The position numbers were made by a program, and so were the translations under genes. Below, one piece after another: positions 1 to 7,438 of a stretch of 14,714 nt of DNA. The stretch is from Candidatus Bathyarchaeota archaeon (GTDB taxonomy: Archaea; Thermoproteota; Bathyarchaeia; 40CM-2-53-6; RBG-13-38-9). The notes under the pieces are model-generated. The model saw nothing but the letters and a program-made list of their open reading frames with translations, did no database searches and was not told where the DNA came from. Position 1 is the stretch's first letter. Every line of letters starts with the position of its first letter. The stretch is from contig JAGLGJ010000010.1 of assembly GCA_023144075.1 (NCBI GenBank), forward strand, positions 1 to 14,714. The letters run 5' to 3'.

Positions 1-126
1 ATTGAATTATTCTTAAAATATCACATAAGCAATTGTTTTTAATACGAAAAAGACATAGTACGCAAATCTGTTGAAATCAAATCAGTTTAGATGTGATGAA
101 AAACCGAATATGATGGCGCTATTCCG

Positions 127-1746
127 ATGAGCACTGATATCTTTCAACAACTCATGATCGCTTTCCAGATTTTTGGTGGACTCGCTCTATTTCTGTTCGG
201 AATAGGATTTCTAAGTGGCGGCTTAGAGAAAGCAGCTGGCTTTAGAATGCAAAAAATGCTTGAAAAGCTAACTAGTAATCGAGTGAAGGCTGCTGGAGCA
301 GGTGCTTTCATAACCGCAATTATTCAGAGTAGCAGTCTAATGATGGTAACTCTAATAGGGCTAATCAATGCAGGTTTGTTAAATCTCAGACAAGCAGTTG
401 GCGTTATACTCGGAGCTGAAATCGGAACCACTATTACAGCCCAAATCGTCTCTTTTAATATTGGTCAAATATATTTCTTGATAATAGGAGTTGGATTTCT
501 AGTCTACTTCTCACTAAGAAGAAGTAATTATCAATACATTGGACAAGCCATACTCGGTTTTGGAATATTGTTTCTGGGAATGGCAACTATGTCAAGTGGA
601 TTAAAACCGATAAGTCAAGATCCACTATTCATAGATACTTTAAGAGAATTTGGAAAAACACCATTGTTAGGAGTCCTCATGGGCGCAGTCTTTACTGCAG
701 TTATTCAGAGCAGCTCAGCAATGACGGGTCTCGTAATAGCTATGGGAATGGAGAATGCTATCACCTTGGAAGGTGCTATAGCACTAATATTTGGCGCAAA
801 TATCGGAACTTGTATCACAGGAATGATTGCATCTCTTGGATCTTCTATTGCATCAAAAAGAGCTGCCGTGGCACAAGTTATTATCAATTTTCTTGGCGTT
901 GCTATCTTTTTACCGTTCCTAACCCCTTTTGCCAACGTTGTCTCTTTAACTTCTGATGATCTTCCTAGACAAATAGCTAATGCTCACACAATATTCAATG
1001 TCATGGTGACATTGATAATGTTCCCATTGTTAGGAGTTATTGTTTACGCAGCAACAAAGATTATTCGCGGCGAAGATCTACCTTTCGATTTTCGAGTGAG
1101 ATACCTTGATGAAAGACTTCTGAACGCTCCTATAATCGCACTCACTCAGGCTGACAAAGAAGTAAAGAGAATAGCCCAATTAGTGGTAGGAATGTTAGAA
1201 AGAGCAGAAGCAGCGTTCATGAAGAACGATGAAAAATCGATGAAAATAGTTTTTGAAAGAGAGACCGCTATTGATGAACTCTGCAGATCTGTAGAACAAT
1301 ATCTTGATAAAATACCTATGAGTAGGCTGAATGAAAGTGGCTTTCGGAAAAGCGTTGCATTAATCCATACTTTGACAGATATCGAAAGGATAGCTGATCA
1401 TTCCGATAATTTTGCCATAGCAGCTAGGGAAAAGATAAAATCTGGAATCAGATTTTCCCCTCAAGCTCAAGAAGAGTTACAAACAGTGTTCAGTAAAGTA
1501 AGAAAAATGTACGAAAGCGTGGTACAAGCACTAAATACAAATGATAAAGAGATGGCGAAGGAGATCTTGAAAATGGAGGATGAAATAAACCAATTAGAGA
1601 GTGAATTCAGAGAAGAACACATCAATAGATTGAAAAAAGGAATATGCTTACCGGAAGCTGATGTTATATTCACAGAGTCCATGAGAAACTTGGAAAGAAT
1701 CGGTGATCATTCTGATAATATCGCACATGGCATACTAACAGAGTAG
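127..1746 (+). CDS. Na+/phosphate cotransporter family protein with PhoU-like C-terminal domain
   Basis: This is an integral membrane transporter of the Na/Pi-cotransporter II (NptA/YjbB) family, expected to move phosphate across the cell membrane with sodium. The 539-residue product has two inverted copies of the family core, each carrying a QSSS motif (residues 67-70 and 194-197) followed by a GA(E/N)IGT motif (96-101 and 223-228). Hydrophobic segments fill residues 10-310. From about 335 the protein is soluble and helical, with two PhoU-type repeats marked by DIERIADHSDN (418-428) and NLERIGDHSDN (521-531). The length suits a full transporter-PhoU fusion. The start is the ATG at 127; no strong Shine-Dalgarno is visible and two nearby upstream ATGs (110, 113) are out of frame. 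The neighbours give no hint of a phosphate regulon. The family call is secure; substrate and direction are inferred from the family, where some bacterial members may export phosphate. Confidence 0.93.
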   Translation: MSTDIFQQLMIAFQIFGGLALFLFGIGFLSGGLEKAAGFRMQKMLEKLTSNRVKAAGAGAFITAIIQSSSLMMVTLIGLINAGLLNLRQAVGVILGAEIGTTITAQIVSFNIGQIYFLIIGVGFLVYFSLRRSNYQYIGQAILGFGILFLGMATMSSGLKPISQDPLFIDTLREFGKTPLLGVLMGAVFTAVIQSSSAMTGLVIAMGMENAITLEGAIALIFGANIGTCITGMIASLGSSIASKRAAVAQVIINFLGVAIFLPFLTPFANVVSLTSDDLPRQIANAHTIFNVMVTLIMFPLLGVIVYAATKIIRGEDLPFDFRVRYLDERLLNAPIIALTQADKEVKRIAQLVVGMLERAEAAFMKNDEKSMKIVFERETAIDELCRSVEQYLDKIPMSRLNESGFRKSVALIHTLTDIERIADHSDNFAIAAREKIKSGIRFSPQAQEELQTVFSKVRKMYESVVQALNTNDKEMAKEILKMEDEINQLESEFREEHINRLKKGICLPEADVIFTESMRNLERIGDHSDNIAHGILTE

Positions 1747-1865
1747 ATCGAACTCGATACGATAGTACTGATAATATTGTTTACAAAATAAAAATAATCA
1801 TATGATATTTCACGCGCGCTGAATCTGACTGCCGTAAAAAAATCTGAAAATAATAGCTAGAGCGA

Positions 1866-2504
1866 TCATATCATCTCAAGTTCTCGATCTGGTTCTTCCG
1901 GAACATCTGGAAGAACTTCTTGACTTCTTGCCTCGACTGCTAAACTTGCATGTTCTAGTATTGCATTAGCTTCTTCAGTCAGATTCGATGTTTCATTAGT
2001 GTCTGATGCTATTTGTCCTGTCATCTGAACCATATCCTCAAGTTCAGATGCGATCTTTCCCATATGAGAAGAAAAAGATGGTAGAATGCAGGAAAGCTTG
2101 TTCTTTACATCATTAAGCAAATTTATAGGAATCGAGATGGTTGTTGCCAAGTCTGAAAATATCCAAACGGTTTCAAGTCGAAGGATCACCTGCTCAAGTG
2201 CAAGCTTACAGTAAACAACAACTTTAACAATTTTCTTTACTTGGTCACATTCTTCAGCATAGATAGACGCCCTATCATTATCATTCTTATTTTTTGCGTG
2301 GACACATTTGTCAAAACATTCTTCATGGCGCCTGTTAAGTCTGAAAACTATTTTTTCGAGCCTCTCTTGCTGGATTTTCAAGTAGTAGATTGAATATATT
2401 ACTCTCTTTCGGAAAGATTTTGATCTACCCATCTTTCCTTTAATTTGGGAAATTAGATTACTATTCGCTTCTTGATCCCAGTTTCGCAGTATGTCATCGA
2501 GCAA
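1866..2504 (-). CDS. ESCRT-III (Snf7/CdvB)-like protein with MIM2-like tail
   Basis: This is a probable archaeal ESCRT-III homologue, a family that polymerises on membranes in cell division and vesicle formation. The 212-residue product has a basic N-terminus (FRKRV, 31-35), then long helices with the CdvB pattern: a first helix around 36-62 containing LEKIVFRLNRR, a second with DRASIYAEE (77-85), and LALEQVILRLET (101-112). LPSF (141-144) follows and a helical region runs to about 195. The acidic tail has LPDVPEEP (198-205), very like the MIM2 motif by which ESCRT-III proteins bind the MIT domain of Vps4/CdvC. No winged helix is evident. The start is TTG at 2504, the only canonical start after an in-frame TGA at 2511-2513; the next in-frame ATG (M25) would remove conserved sequence less than the basic patch. 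No cdvA or cdvC lies in the window, so this may be a stand-alone paralogue. The call rests on pattern memory, without alignment. Confidence 0.78.
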   Translation of the reverse strand: MLDDILRNWDQEANSNLISQIKGKMGRSKSFRKRVIYSIYYLKIQQERLEKIVFRLNRRHEECFDKCVHAKNKNDNDRASIYAEECDQVKKIVKVVVYCKLALEQVILRLETVWIFSDLATTISIPINLLNDVKNKLSCILPSFSSHMGKIASELEDMVQMTGQIASDTNETSNLTEEANAILEHASLAVEARSQEVLPDVPEEPDRELEMI

Positions 2505-2509
2505 GTGGT

Positions 2510-2541
2510 CTCAAGCATGAAACAGCATGCGTGAGTTTAAA
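2510..2541 (-). promoter_or_regulatory. TATA-like box plus palindromic operator candidate upstream of the ESCRT-III gene
   Basis: Reading the minus strand toward the gene, TTTAAA (2541-2536) is followed at once by an inverted repeat with 10-base arms, at 2526-2535 and 2510-2519, separated by 6 bases. The arms match at 9 of 10 positions. A start site about 25 bases from the TATA centre would fall near 2513, so the repeat would cover the core promoter up to the start of the message, where archaeal repressors commonly bind. A short 5' hairpin is the alternative. The TTG start codon follows at 2504. Confidence 0.45.
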
Positions 2542-2583
2542 GCTCATTAGCCAAGAAATTGTTGTAAAAACTCAAGAATAACC

Positions 2584-2591
2584 AAAAAAAA
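2584..2591 (-). terminator. T8 tract after trpB2
   Basis: On the minus strand eight consecutive T residues begin four bases after the TAA stop of trpB2 (2598-2596). Archaeal RNA polymerase terminates at such T tracts without needing a hairpin, so this probably ends the trpB2 message before the ESCRT-III gene's own promoter. Confidence 0.55.
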
Positions 2592-2595
2592 GAGG

Positions 2596-3966
2596 TTAGG
2601 CAGGGATTTTTGGAATAGATTTTCTCCCAGCCTCAAGCATTTCTGGTGTAGCAGCGAAGTTCTTAAGCATTTTAGCTTTGTATTCGTCGTAAACTTGTAG
2701 ATCCAGTAATCCATGACCGCTATAATTGAACAGTATTGTCTTTTCTTCTCCGGTCTTCTTGCATTCAAGGGCCACGTCTATGACTCCTTTGAGTACGTGT
2801 GCTGTTTCAGGTGCTGCTATGAATCCTTCAGTCTTAGCAAAGGTTTCAGCTGCTTCCATAACTTCGTTCTGGCCATAGGCACGGCTTTCCATTAAGCCCT
2901 TGTTAATTAGGAAGCTTAGACTCGGTGCTTTTCCGTGATATCTTAGACCTGCGGCATGTATTGGTGGACATTGATATGTGTGTCCAACGGAATACATTTT
3001 TGCTAGAAATGTGAGTTCAGCCGTGTCACCGAAATCGTATTGATAAACGCCTTTCGTCGTAGAAGGTACAGCGAGAGGTTCAGTTGCAATGAATCTCGTC
3101 TCTTTCTTGTCTTTCAGTTTGTCATGCATGAATGGATATGCTATTCCAGCATAATTGCTTCCGCCGCCGATACAACCCATCACATAATCTGGATAAACAT
3201 CCATCATCTCCATCTGCTTTTTGGATTCTAATCCAATTATGCTCTGATGGGTGAGTACGAAATCGAGAACGCTTCCCAGAGAGTATTTTGCTTTCTCATC
3301 TTTCATGGCAGCCTCAACGCCTTCACTAATTGCTATACCCAGGCTTCCAGGATGGTTTGGGTCGTCTTTGAGTATTTTCTTGCCAGCTTCAGTTTTGTCG
3401 CTTGGAGAAGGAAAGACTTCGGCTCCGTATGCTTCCATCATTGTTTTCCGGCCAGGCTTGGTGAGGTAACTGCTTCTTGTCATGAAGACTGTTAAATCCA
3501 AATCAAATAGGGCACAGGCAAGAGCCAGAGCTGAGCCCCATTGTCCAGCACCGGTCTCGGTTGTAAGTCTCTCTAGGCCTTCCTTTTTTATATAGTAAGC
3601 TTGGGGTATAGCAGTATTCGGTTTGTGACTTCCAACTGGATTAACATCTTCTCGTTTGAAGAAGATCTTAGCTGGGGTTCCGAGATGTTTCTCAAGTCTT
3701 GTTGCTCGTTGAAGTGGAGTTGGTCTCCCAACTCTTAGGTATGTATCGAGAACCTCATCTGGAATCGGGATCTCAGAATCCTTTGAAACAGCCTGCATTA
3801 TACACTCTTTTGCAAATAGAGCAAGCAAAGGTTCTGGTGAAAGAGGTTTCAATGTTTTAGGATCAAGGGGTGGAGGATAACCTTCAGGGAGGTTAGGTAG
3901 GATGTTATACCATTTCTTGGGCATTTCATCTACTGATAAGTCTACTTTGATTGCTTTTGTCACCAT
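2596..3966 (-). CDS. trpB: Tryptophan synthase beta chain, TrpB2 type
   Basis: This is a PLP-dependent cytosolic enzyme that makes L-tryptophan from indole and serine. TrpB2 enzymes often act without TrpA, and an archaeal TrpB2 has been reported to prefer O-phosphoserine. The 456-residue product has the N-terminal extension and insertions typical of TrpB2 and longer than TrpB1. Visible motifs are GRPTPL (80-85), the PLP lysine in GSHKPNTA (K115, 112-119), ETGAGQWG with the catalytic glutamate E137 (137-144), the glycine-rich phosphate loop GGGSN (267-271) and SGHG near the C-terminus (416-419). It starts at ATG 3966 with a weak Shine-Dalgarno. It faces the HTH-ACT regulator gene across a gap of about 70 bases, so the two probably share a control region. 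No trpA or other trp gene is in the window, which fits a stand-alone TrpB2 for indole salvage or tryptophan synthesis. All key residues seem intact. Confidence 0.95.
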   Translation of the reverse strand: MVTKAIKVDLSVDEMPKKWYNILPNLPEGYPPPLDPKTLKPLSPEPLLALFAKECIMQAVSKDSEIPIPDEVLDTYLRVGRPTPLQRATRLEKHLGTPAKIFFKREDVNPVGSHKPNTAIPQAYYIKKEGLERLTTETGAGQWGSALALACALFDLDLTVFMTRSSYLTKPGRKTMMEAYGAEVFPSPSDKTEAGKKILKDDPNHPGSLGIAISEGVEAAMKDEKAKYSLGSVLDFVLTHQSIIGLESKKQMEMMDVYPDYVMGCIGGGSNYAGIAYPFMHDKLKDKKETRFIATEPLAVPSTTKGVYQYDFGDTAELTFLAKMYSVGHTYQCPPIHAAGLRYHGKAPSLSFLINKGLMESRAYGQNEVMEAAETFAKTEGFIAAPETAHVLKGVIDVALECKKTGEEKTILFNYSGHGLLDLQVYDEYKAKMLKNFAATPEMLEAGRKSIPKIPA

Positions 3967-4011
3967 ATTAGTTTACCACTTTACCTTTTTGTCTTCTATA
4001 CGACTTGTAGG

Positions 4012-4038
4012 AAATATTTTAATCTTATGTGTACATAA
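4012..4038 (+). promoter_or_regulatory. TATA-like box and inverted repeat before the HTH-ACT gene
   Basis: An AT-rich element (AAATATTTTAA, 4012-4022) is centred about 21-26 bases before the ATG at 4038, the spacing of a TATA box for a leaderless archaeal message. Between them lies a perfect inverted repeat with 6-base arms, TTATGT (4025-4030) and ACATAA (4033-4038), 2 bases apart and touching the start codon. A related GTACAT recurs at 4041-4046. This could be an autoregulatory operator for the regulator and the divergent trpB2. A short AT-rich repeat could also arise by chance. Confidence 0.35.
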
Positions 4039-4559
4039 TGGTACATGATTTACCTATGTGGAACAACATCGCAAAACACCTCCAAGGACATCCAGAGAGA
4101 ATCGCTGTGGCCAAACTCCTTGTAGAAACAGGCTTATCCATCAGAGACGGCCGAATCTACTGCAATCAGATAGAAGTCCCAACAATCAGAATAGCACAAG
4201 CAGCAGGAGTAGATAGAAGAACAGTCACCAAAACCATCCAGACCATATCTCAAAACAACGATCTCAAAGAGATCTTCACGAACCTCAGGTCAGCAGGCTT
4301 ATCCTTACGAGAGATAGCAAAACACCTCAACTTCGGCGTACTCGAAATAACTCCTGACAATCCACACGCAGTAGGCATTCTTGCAAAAGCCTCAACAATG
4401 ATCTCACAAGAGAACCTAAGCATAAGACAAGCAATAGTAGATGACCCCGAACTATCTCCCGAACCCAAATTAACAATAATAACAGAATCACAACTTCCAG
4501 GAGACATAATCCAAAAACTACTTGAAGTTCCAGGAATAGCTAAAGTATCAATATATTAG
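4038..4559 (+). CDS. HTH and ACT domain regulator (COG2150-like amino acid metabolism regulator)
   Basis: This looks like an archaeal transcription regulator of the COG2150 type, with an N-terminal helix-turn-helix and a C-terminal ACT domain that binds an amino acid. Counting from ATG 4038 (173 residues), the N-terminus matches the family's usual opening (a W near the start, then RIAVAKLLVETGLSI and RIYCNQIEVP). The helix-turn-helix is about 47-70 (IRIAQAAGVDRRTVTKTIQTI). An ACT fold of beta-alpha-beta-beta-alpha-beta form runs from about 101 (VLEITPD) to the end (IAKVSIY). Alternative starts are GTG 4029 and ATG 4056; ATG 4038 fits a leaderless message. The divergent position beside trpB2 suggests that this protein controls it, perhaps in response to tryptophan or another aromatic amino acid. 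The ligand cannot be read from the sequence. Confidence 0.75.
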   Translation: MVHDLPMWNNIAKHLQGHPERIAVAKLLVETGLSIRDGRIYCNQIEVPTIRIAQAAGVDRRTVTKTIQTISQNNDLKEIFTNLRSAGLSLREIAKHLNFGVLEITPDNPHAVGILAKASTMISQENLSIRQAIVDDPELSPEPKLTIITESQLPGDIIQKLLEVPGIAKVSIY

Positions 4560-4575
4560 GAGAAAAATAAGCACA

Positions 4576-4959
4576 TTATTTCTTACCATATTTCGTGTAA
4601 AGCGAGAGATAATCAAGATATTTTTCATCCATTACAGCTGGGTCTTGTTTCTCGCCGTGTGCACCAAGGTAGTTATTTATCCCTAAAATATCTAAATTCA
4701 AATCTTGCCAAGGCATCATCCATTCCCAAGTTCCAGCAGCATATGTCAATTTTCCCTCAAAATTTGTTCTAGCCTCAGCGACTAGACCTTTCAATAAAAT
4801 TGCTAATTTTGTTCGCCATTCCTTCTGATCATGTTTCAAAGGAATTTCCAAAGCCCTAGCTGGCCAAGTTGGACCACCAAAGATTCCTGCAGCATCTATA
4901 GATATTTCATTACCAATAATGAGCCATAATGAGTATGAATAGAACAATCTATGACTACT
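4576..4959 (-). pseudogene. Remnant of a glycosidase-like TIM-barrel protein, cut at both ends
   Basis: This reading frame of about 125 residues resembles the C-terminal half of a glycoside-hydrolase-like TIM barrel. LWLIIGNE looks like the strand carrying the acid/base glutamate, and it is followed by LTYAAGTWEW, LDILGINNY and a final YTKYGKK. In the families I am reminded of, the text after GK(P) continues to the strand with the nucleophile (TEFG), but here a TAA follows at once. On the other side a TGA at 4962-4960 leaves only four codons before the match begins, with no ATG. The piece is squeezed against the stop of the HTH-ACT gene, 16 bases away. If expressed, TTG 4947 is the first possible start. 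I call it a decayed fragment rather than a functional gene. The family assignment is from memory and moderate. Confidence 0.5.
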
Positions 4960-5047
4960 TCAGGTCAACTACCTCCTCTTTGCAGCTAAATGAGAGAGAC
5001 TTGATTGTAGATCACGCGATAAGACAATTTGAAGAAAAGGTTTGAAA

Positions 5048-5812
5048 TCACTTTCTTGTTCTTCTGATCGCTATTGAGATCACTGCTCCAATCAAAGCAA
5101 CTAATGCAAGATAAGGAGTCAATATTGAAAGTTTGTTGACTGGCGTGACCAAGCCTCCGACAGGAGCGTGTCTTCCACTTGATAATATGCCCCACAGATC
5201 TCTATCTGTCTGCCATTCAGTACCTGTTCCTATTTCTGGTGGCCAAATATTATCATTATCAATGCCGCCATCTGGGTCGTAAGGTATACTAGCTTGATTC
5301 TTCCAGAATGGCGAACAAAAATCTATAGACTCGCCTGGTTCAATGTTGATGTAGCTAAGCGGAATACGAAACTCGTATATCATGTGAGTGTTAGGACTAT
5401 TTGGACTGCTGTCAAAACCGATGGCAGCTTCAAAATTTTCACTATTCTTTTGCCAATTTTCGCTAGTGCCTCTAATGCGGATTATTTTATTTGATTCGAA
5501 GTCGAATATTAGCAAGCATTCATCATTTGAATTTTCAGTTGTATCCTCAATAGCATCTACCAGAACATAGAGGTTGAAATCATCATTCATAAAATATGCA
5601 AACGCATCTATTGGAAAATCTGGTTCCGTCATTACAATTTGGAGATTAAACCATTCGCCAGGTGTAAATGTTCCATCTATTGTAGGTGGACTGCCAGTAT
5701 ATTGGCTGTTTACTACAGGTCTTTGCGAATAAGCAAATGGAATCATTACTGCTGCTGTCGATACAAGTAATATTGCTATGATACTGGAGGAAAGGACTTT
5801 TCTCATCATCAT
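5048..5812 (-). CDS. Secreted, C-terminally anchored protein with CBM9/DOMON-like domain
   Basis: This is a 254-residue extracellular protein with a signal peptide (basic MMMRK start, hydrophobic 7-28, likely cleavage near Y28-S29-Q30) and a C-terminal transmembrane segment (about 229-249) ending in basic IRRTRK. Between them is one beta-sandwich-like domain. TIDGTFTPGEW (44-54), LYVLVDAIED (81-90) and YEFRIPLS (146-153) fit the CBM9/DOMON-type domains that bind sugars or haem in surface proteins. The stretch just before the membrane segment, VGGLVTPVNKLSILTPYLA (218-236), resembles a tail I recall from other archaeal surface proteins and may be a sorting or anchoring signal. The start could be any of three consecutive ATG codons (5812-5804). 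It lies beside the glycosidase remnant on the same strand, which hints at a former carbohydrate-related locus. The ligand is unknown. Confidence 0.65.
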   Translation of the reverse strand: MMMRKVLSSSIIAILLVSTAAVMIPFAYSQRPVVNSQYTGSPPTIDGTFTPGEWFNLQIVMTEPDFPIDAFAYFMNDDFNLYVLVDAIEDTTENSNDECLLIFDFESNKIIRIRGTSENWQKNSENFEAAIGFDSSPNSPNTHMIYEFRIPLSYINIEPGESIDFCSPFWKNQASIPYDPDGGIDNDNIWPPEIGTGTEWQTDRDLWGILSSGRHAPVGGLVTPVNKLSILTPYLALVALIGAVISIAIRRTRK

Positions 5813-5913
5813 CTACTAATTCACGGCTATTACTGGTCTATACCTAATAAAACCTGTGGAAGCTTTGAAAAAGATATAGACGATAAAAAGATCTATCTCT
5901 TAATATAACTCTC

Positions 5914-5924
5914 AAAATATTAAT
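5914..5924 (+). promoter_or_regulatory. TATA-like box of the NucS-like gene
   Basis: AAAATATTAAT is centred about 26 bases before ATG 5945, the spacing expected for a leaderless archaeal message. This is one reason to prefer that ATG over the GTG at 5936. A second AT-rich element at 5900-5909 is an alternative. Confidence 0.35.
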
Positions 5925-5944
5925 CCTCAATTCCAGTGCTTCAC

Positions 5945-6691
5945 ATGTATAAAATCGAATTATATTATGATCGCGATGCAACTTACTCGACTGATCTTCA
6001 ACAGATATTGGATATTATGGAGAAATTGAAACAGACTTGGCAAATCGAATATGATACATTTGAAGCTCAAGATATTTCTGCTGAAGAATCTCAAAAAATT
6101 GAAACATCTATCAGATCAATCCCGCCACAAGTTAGAGGCAAAATTGTTACCTCGGGGAATCACATTCTTCCACTTTCCAAAAAAAAGAACCTCAATCTAA
6201 AAAACACTCCAATCATTATTTTAAAAAAGAAGGAGATATCTATAGCAGTATTTCCTCACTTGCTCGGTACAAACTATGGAAAACCTCTAGAGTCACTCTC
6301 CAGGATCTTGAAGGTGGGACCAGACGAATATCTTGAGGCCAAAGGTTTACTAGAGGATCCGATTGTGAAAATTCTATCAGATTATCCTGAAGCTTTAGGA
6401 ACAGGCACCTCATTTATGAACATAAATGTAGAGACAGATGCAGGAATTATTGACATTCTGCTTAAAGACGAGTTAGAAAATCACATAGTAGTAGAAGTTG
6501 AGACAATAGCAAAAGATGCAGCAGTAGCACAAGTCTGCAGACTAGCAGCAGGTTACGCTAAATCAATCAATCTACCATTTAGCAAAATACGAAAGGCCAT
6601 AGTATGCATCAAATACGAAGGACAGCTGAAGGTAACATGTGAAGGATCTGAAGTGGAACTGTACCAAATTGAATTAGATAGAATCAAGTGA
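5945..6691 (+). CDS. Protein with NucS/RecB-like nuclease-fold C-terminal domain
   Basis: The C-terminal half (from about residue 135) matches the NucS/DUF91-type PD-(D/E)XK nuclease fold; NucS is a DNA mismatch or flap nuclease of archaea and actinobacteria. Counting from ATG 5945 (248 residues), GIIDILL holds the first acidic residue (D170), and IVVEVET holds E184, 14 residues later, the same gap as D160-E174 recalled for Pyrococcus NucS. The lysine expected two residues on is a glutamate (E186). A motif QVCRLAAGY (196-204) matches the helix with conserved Gln and Tyr. The first 110 residues are alpha/beta, unlike the NucS N-terminal domain as I recall it, and I do not recognise them; a thioredoxin-like fold without a CxxC pair is possible. 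GTG 5936 is an alternative start. The gene is transcribed toward the homocysteine operon, ending 33 bases from its stop. Nuclease activity is uncertain because of the altered residue. Confidence 0.65.
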   Translation: MYKIELYYDRDATYSTDLQQILDIMEKLKQTWQIEYDTFEAQDISAEESQKIETSIRSIPPQVRGKIVTSGNHILPLSKKKNLNLKNTPIIILKKKEISIAVFPHLLGTNYGKPLESLSRILKVGPDEYLEAKGLLEDPIVKILSDYPEALGTGTSFMNINVETDAGIIDILLKDELENHIVVEVETIAKDAAVAQVCRLAAGYAKSINLPFSKIRKAIVCIKYEGQLKVTCEGSEVELYQIELDRIK

Positions 6692-6724
6692 AAAATACGA
6701 TAGCAAGCTCTCCTATTTCAAGAA

Positions 6725-7432
6725 CTATCTTATGCCTATCAGCTTCGGAAGATGTCCCACCATTCCAACACTTCCACCTCTCATAATTAGAGCTCCCCTT
6801 ACTCCCTTTATCGACTGAGCGACTCTCAATCCCTTCTTTATGGATTCGTTAAGATCTTCCCCTACAACAGCATTACAAACTGCAGTCGCAGCCGCATCAG
6901 CCAAAGCGGCATCATAAGCAATCACGGTAGCAGCTTCAGCAGATCCGAAACTTTTCGCATGACCCACAGTGGCTGAGCTTGTACCAATTCCTAGGGGAAC
7001 GTCTTCTTGTAAAATTCTAAAACCAAGCTTACCTGAAACTGGTGCTCCTCCAGCATATATGGCGACATCTAATTTAGTAGATCTTCTGATAGATGCTTCA
7101 CCACCATCTTCAACTACTATTACATTGGCTCCATGTTTCTCCATTTCCTCGGCCGCCAGATCTGCTATGGCTCCAGCAACAGCCGCCATGGGCCCTACCC
7201 TAGCTTTTTCAGCAGCCTCAGACATTCTGTTGACTACTTCTGGCGCACTTTGACGTAGCTTGATTGGCACAAGAGCCTGGATAAATTCAGGATGAGTAAC
7301 TGAATACTTTTTCAAATCGTTTCGATTATCTTCGATATTCTGAAATGCAGTCTCTGCAGCCTCAAAAAGATCTGTCTTGATAAGAATAGACGATTCTCCG
7401 ATAGTCCTTTTCAGTTTAAATGTCTTCGGGAT
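6725..7432 (-). CDS. UPF0280 (COG2122) family protein, homocysteine biosynthesis cluster
   Basis: This is a member of the UPF0280 family, which has an ApbE-like fold; its Methanosarcina relative has been linked to sulfide-dependent homocysteine and cysteine synthesis. Counting from 7432 (235 residues), conserved blocks are GPMAAVAGAIA (80-90), GTSSATVGHAKSFG (150-163), ADAAATAVCN (178-187) and GALIMRGGS near the end. The first canonical start, TTG at 7315, would delete about 39 residues that fit the family (SSILIKTD, then a helix before HPEF). Upstream of it, back to the in-frame TGA at 7450-7448, there is no ATG, GTG or TTG. A strong Shine-Dalgarno, GGAGG (7444-7440), overlaps the TAG stop of the ferredoxin gene and lies 7 bases before an in-frame ATC (7432-7430), chosen here as the start. 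It is the last gene of the operon and probably translationally coupled. The function is from the family; the start is inferred. Confidence 0.85.
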   Translation of the reverse strand: MPKTFKLKRTIGESSILIKTDLFEAAETAFQNIEDNRNDLKKYSVTHPEFIQALVPIKLRQSAPEVVNRMSEAAEKARVGPMAAVAGAIADLAAEEMEKHGANVIVVEDGGEASIRRSTKLDVAIYAGGAPVSGKLGFRILQEDVPLGIGTSSATVGHAKSFGSAEAATVIAYDAALADAAATAVCNAVVGEDLNESIKKGLRVAQSIKGVRGALIMRGGSVGMVGHLPKLIGIR

Positions 7433-7438
7433 TTCTGA

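Noticed and set aside
110..130. Short upstream reading frame whose TGA overlaps the ATG of the transporter
   Set aside because: Only seven codons, with no ribosome-binding site or other support; likely chance.
93..137. Possible C/D box small RNA (GTGATGA box C, CTGA box D)
   Set aside because: The internal D' and C' boxes are poor, guide spacings are wrong, and box D falls inside the transporter coding sequence.
4986..5195. 69-codon minus-strand frame overlapping the end of the CBM9-like gene
   Set aside because: It is a shadow frame of the better supported 5048-5812 gene and has no recognisable protein pattern.
6969..7253. Plus-strand open frame opposite the UPF0280 gene (and similar long antisense frames elsewhere)
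   Set aside because: Composition matches the antisense of a conserved gene, with no homology or start signals of its own.
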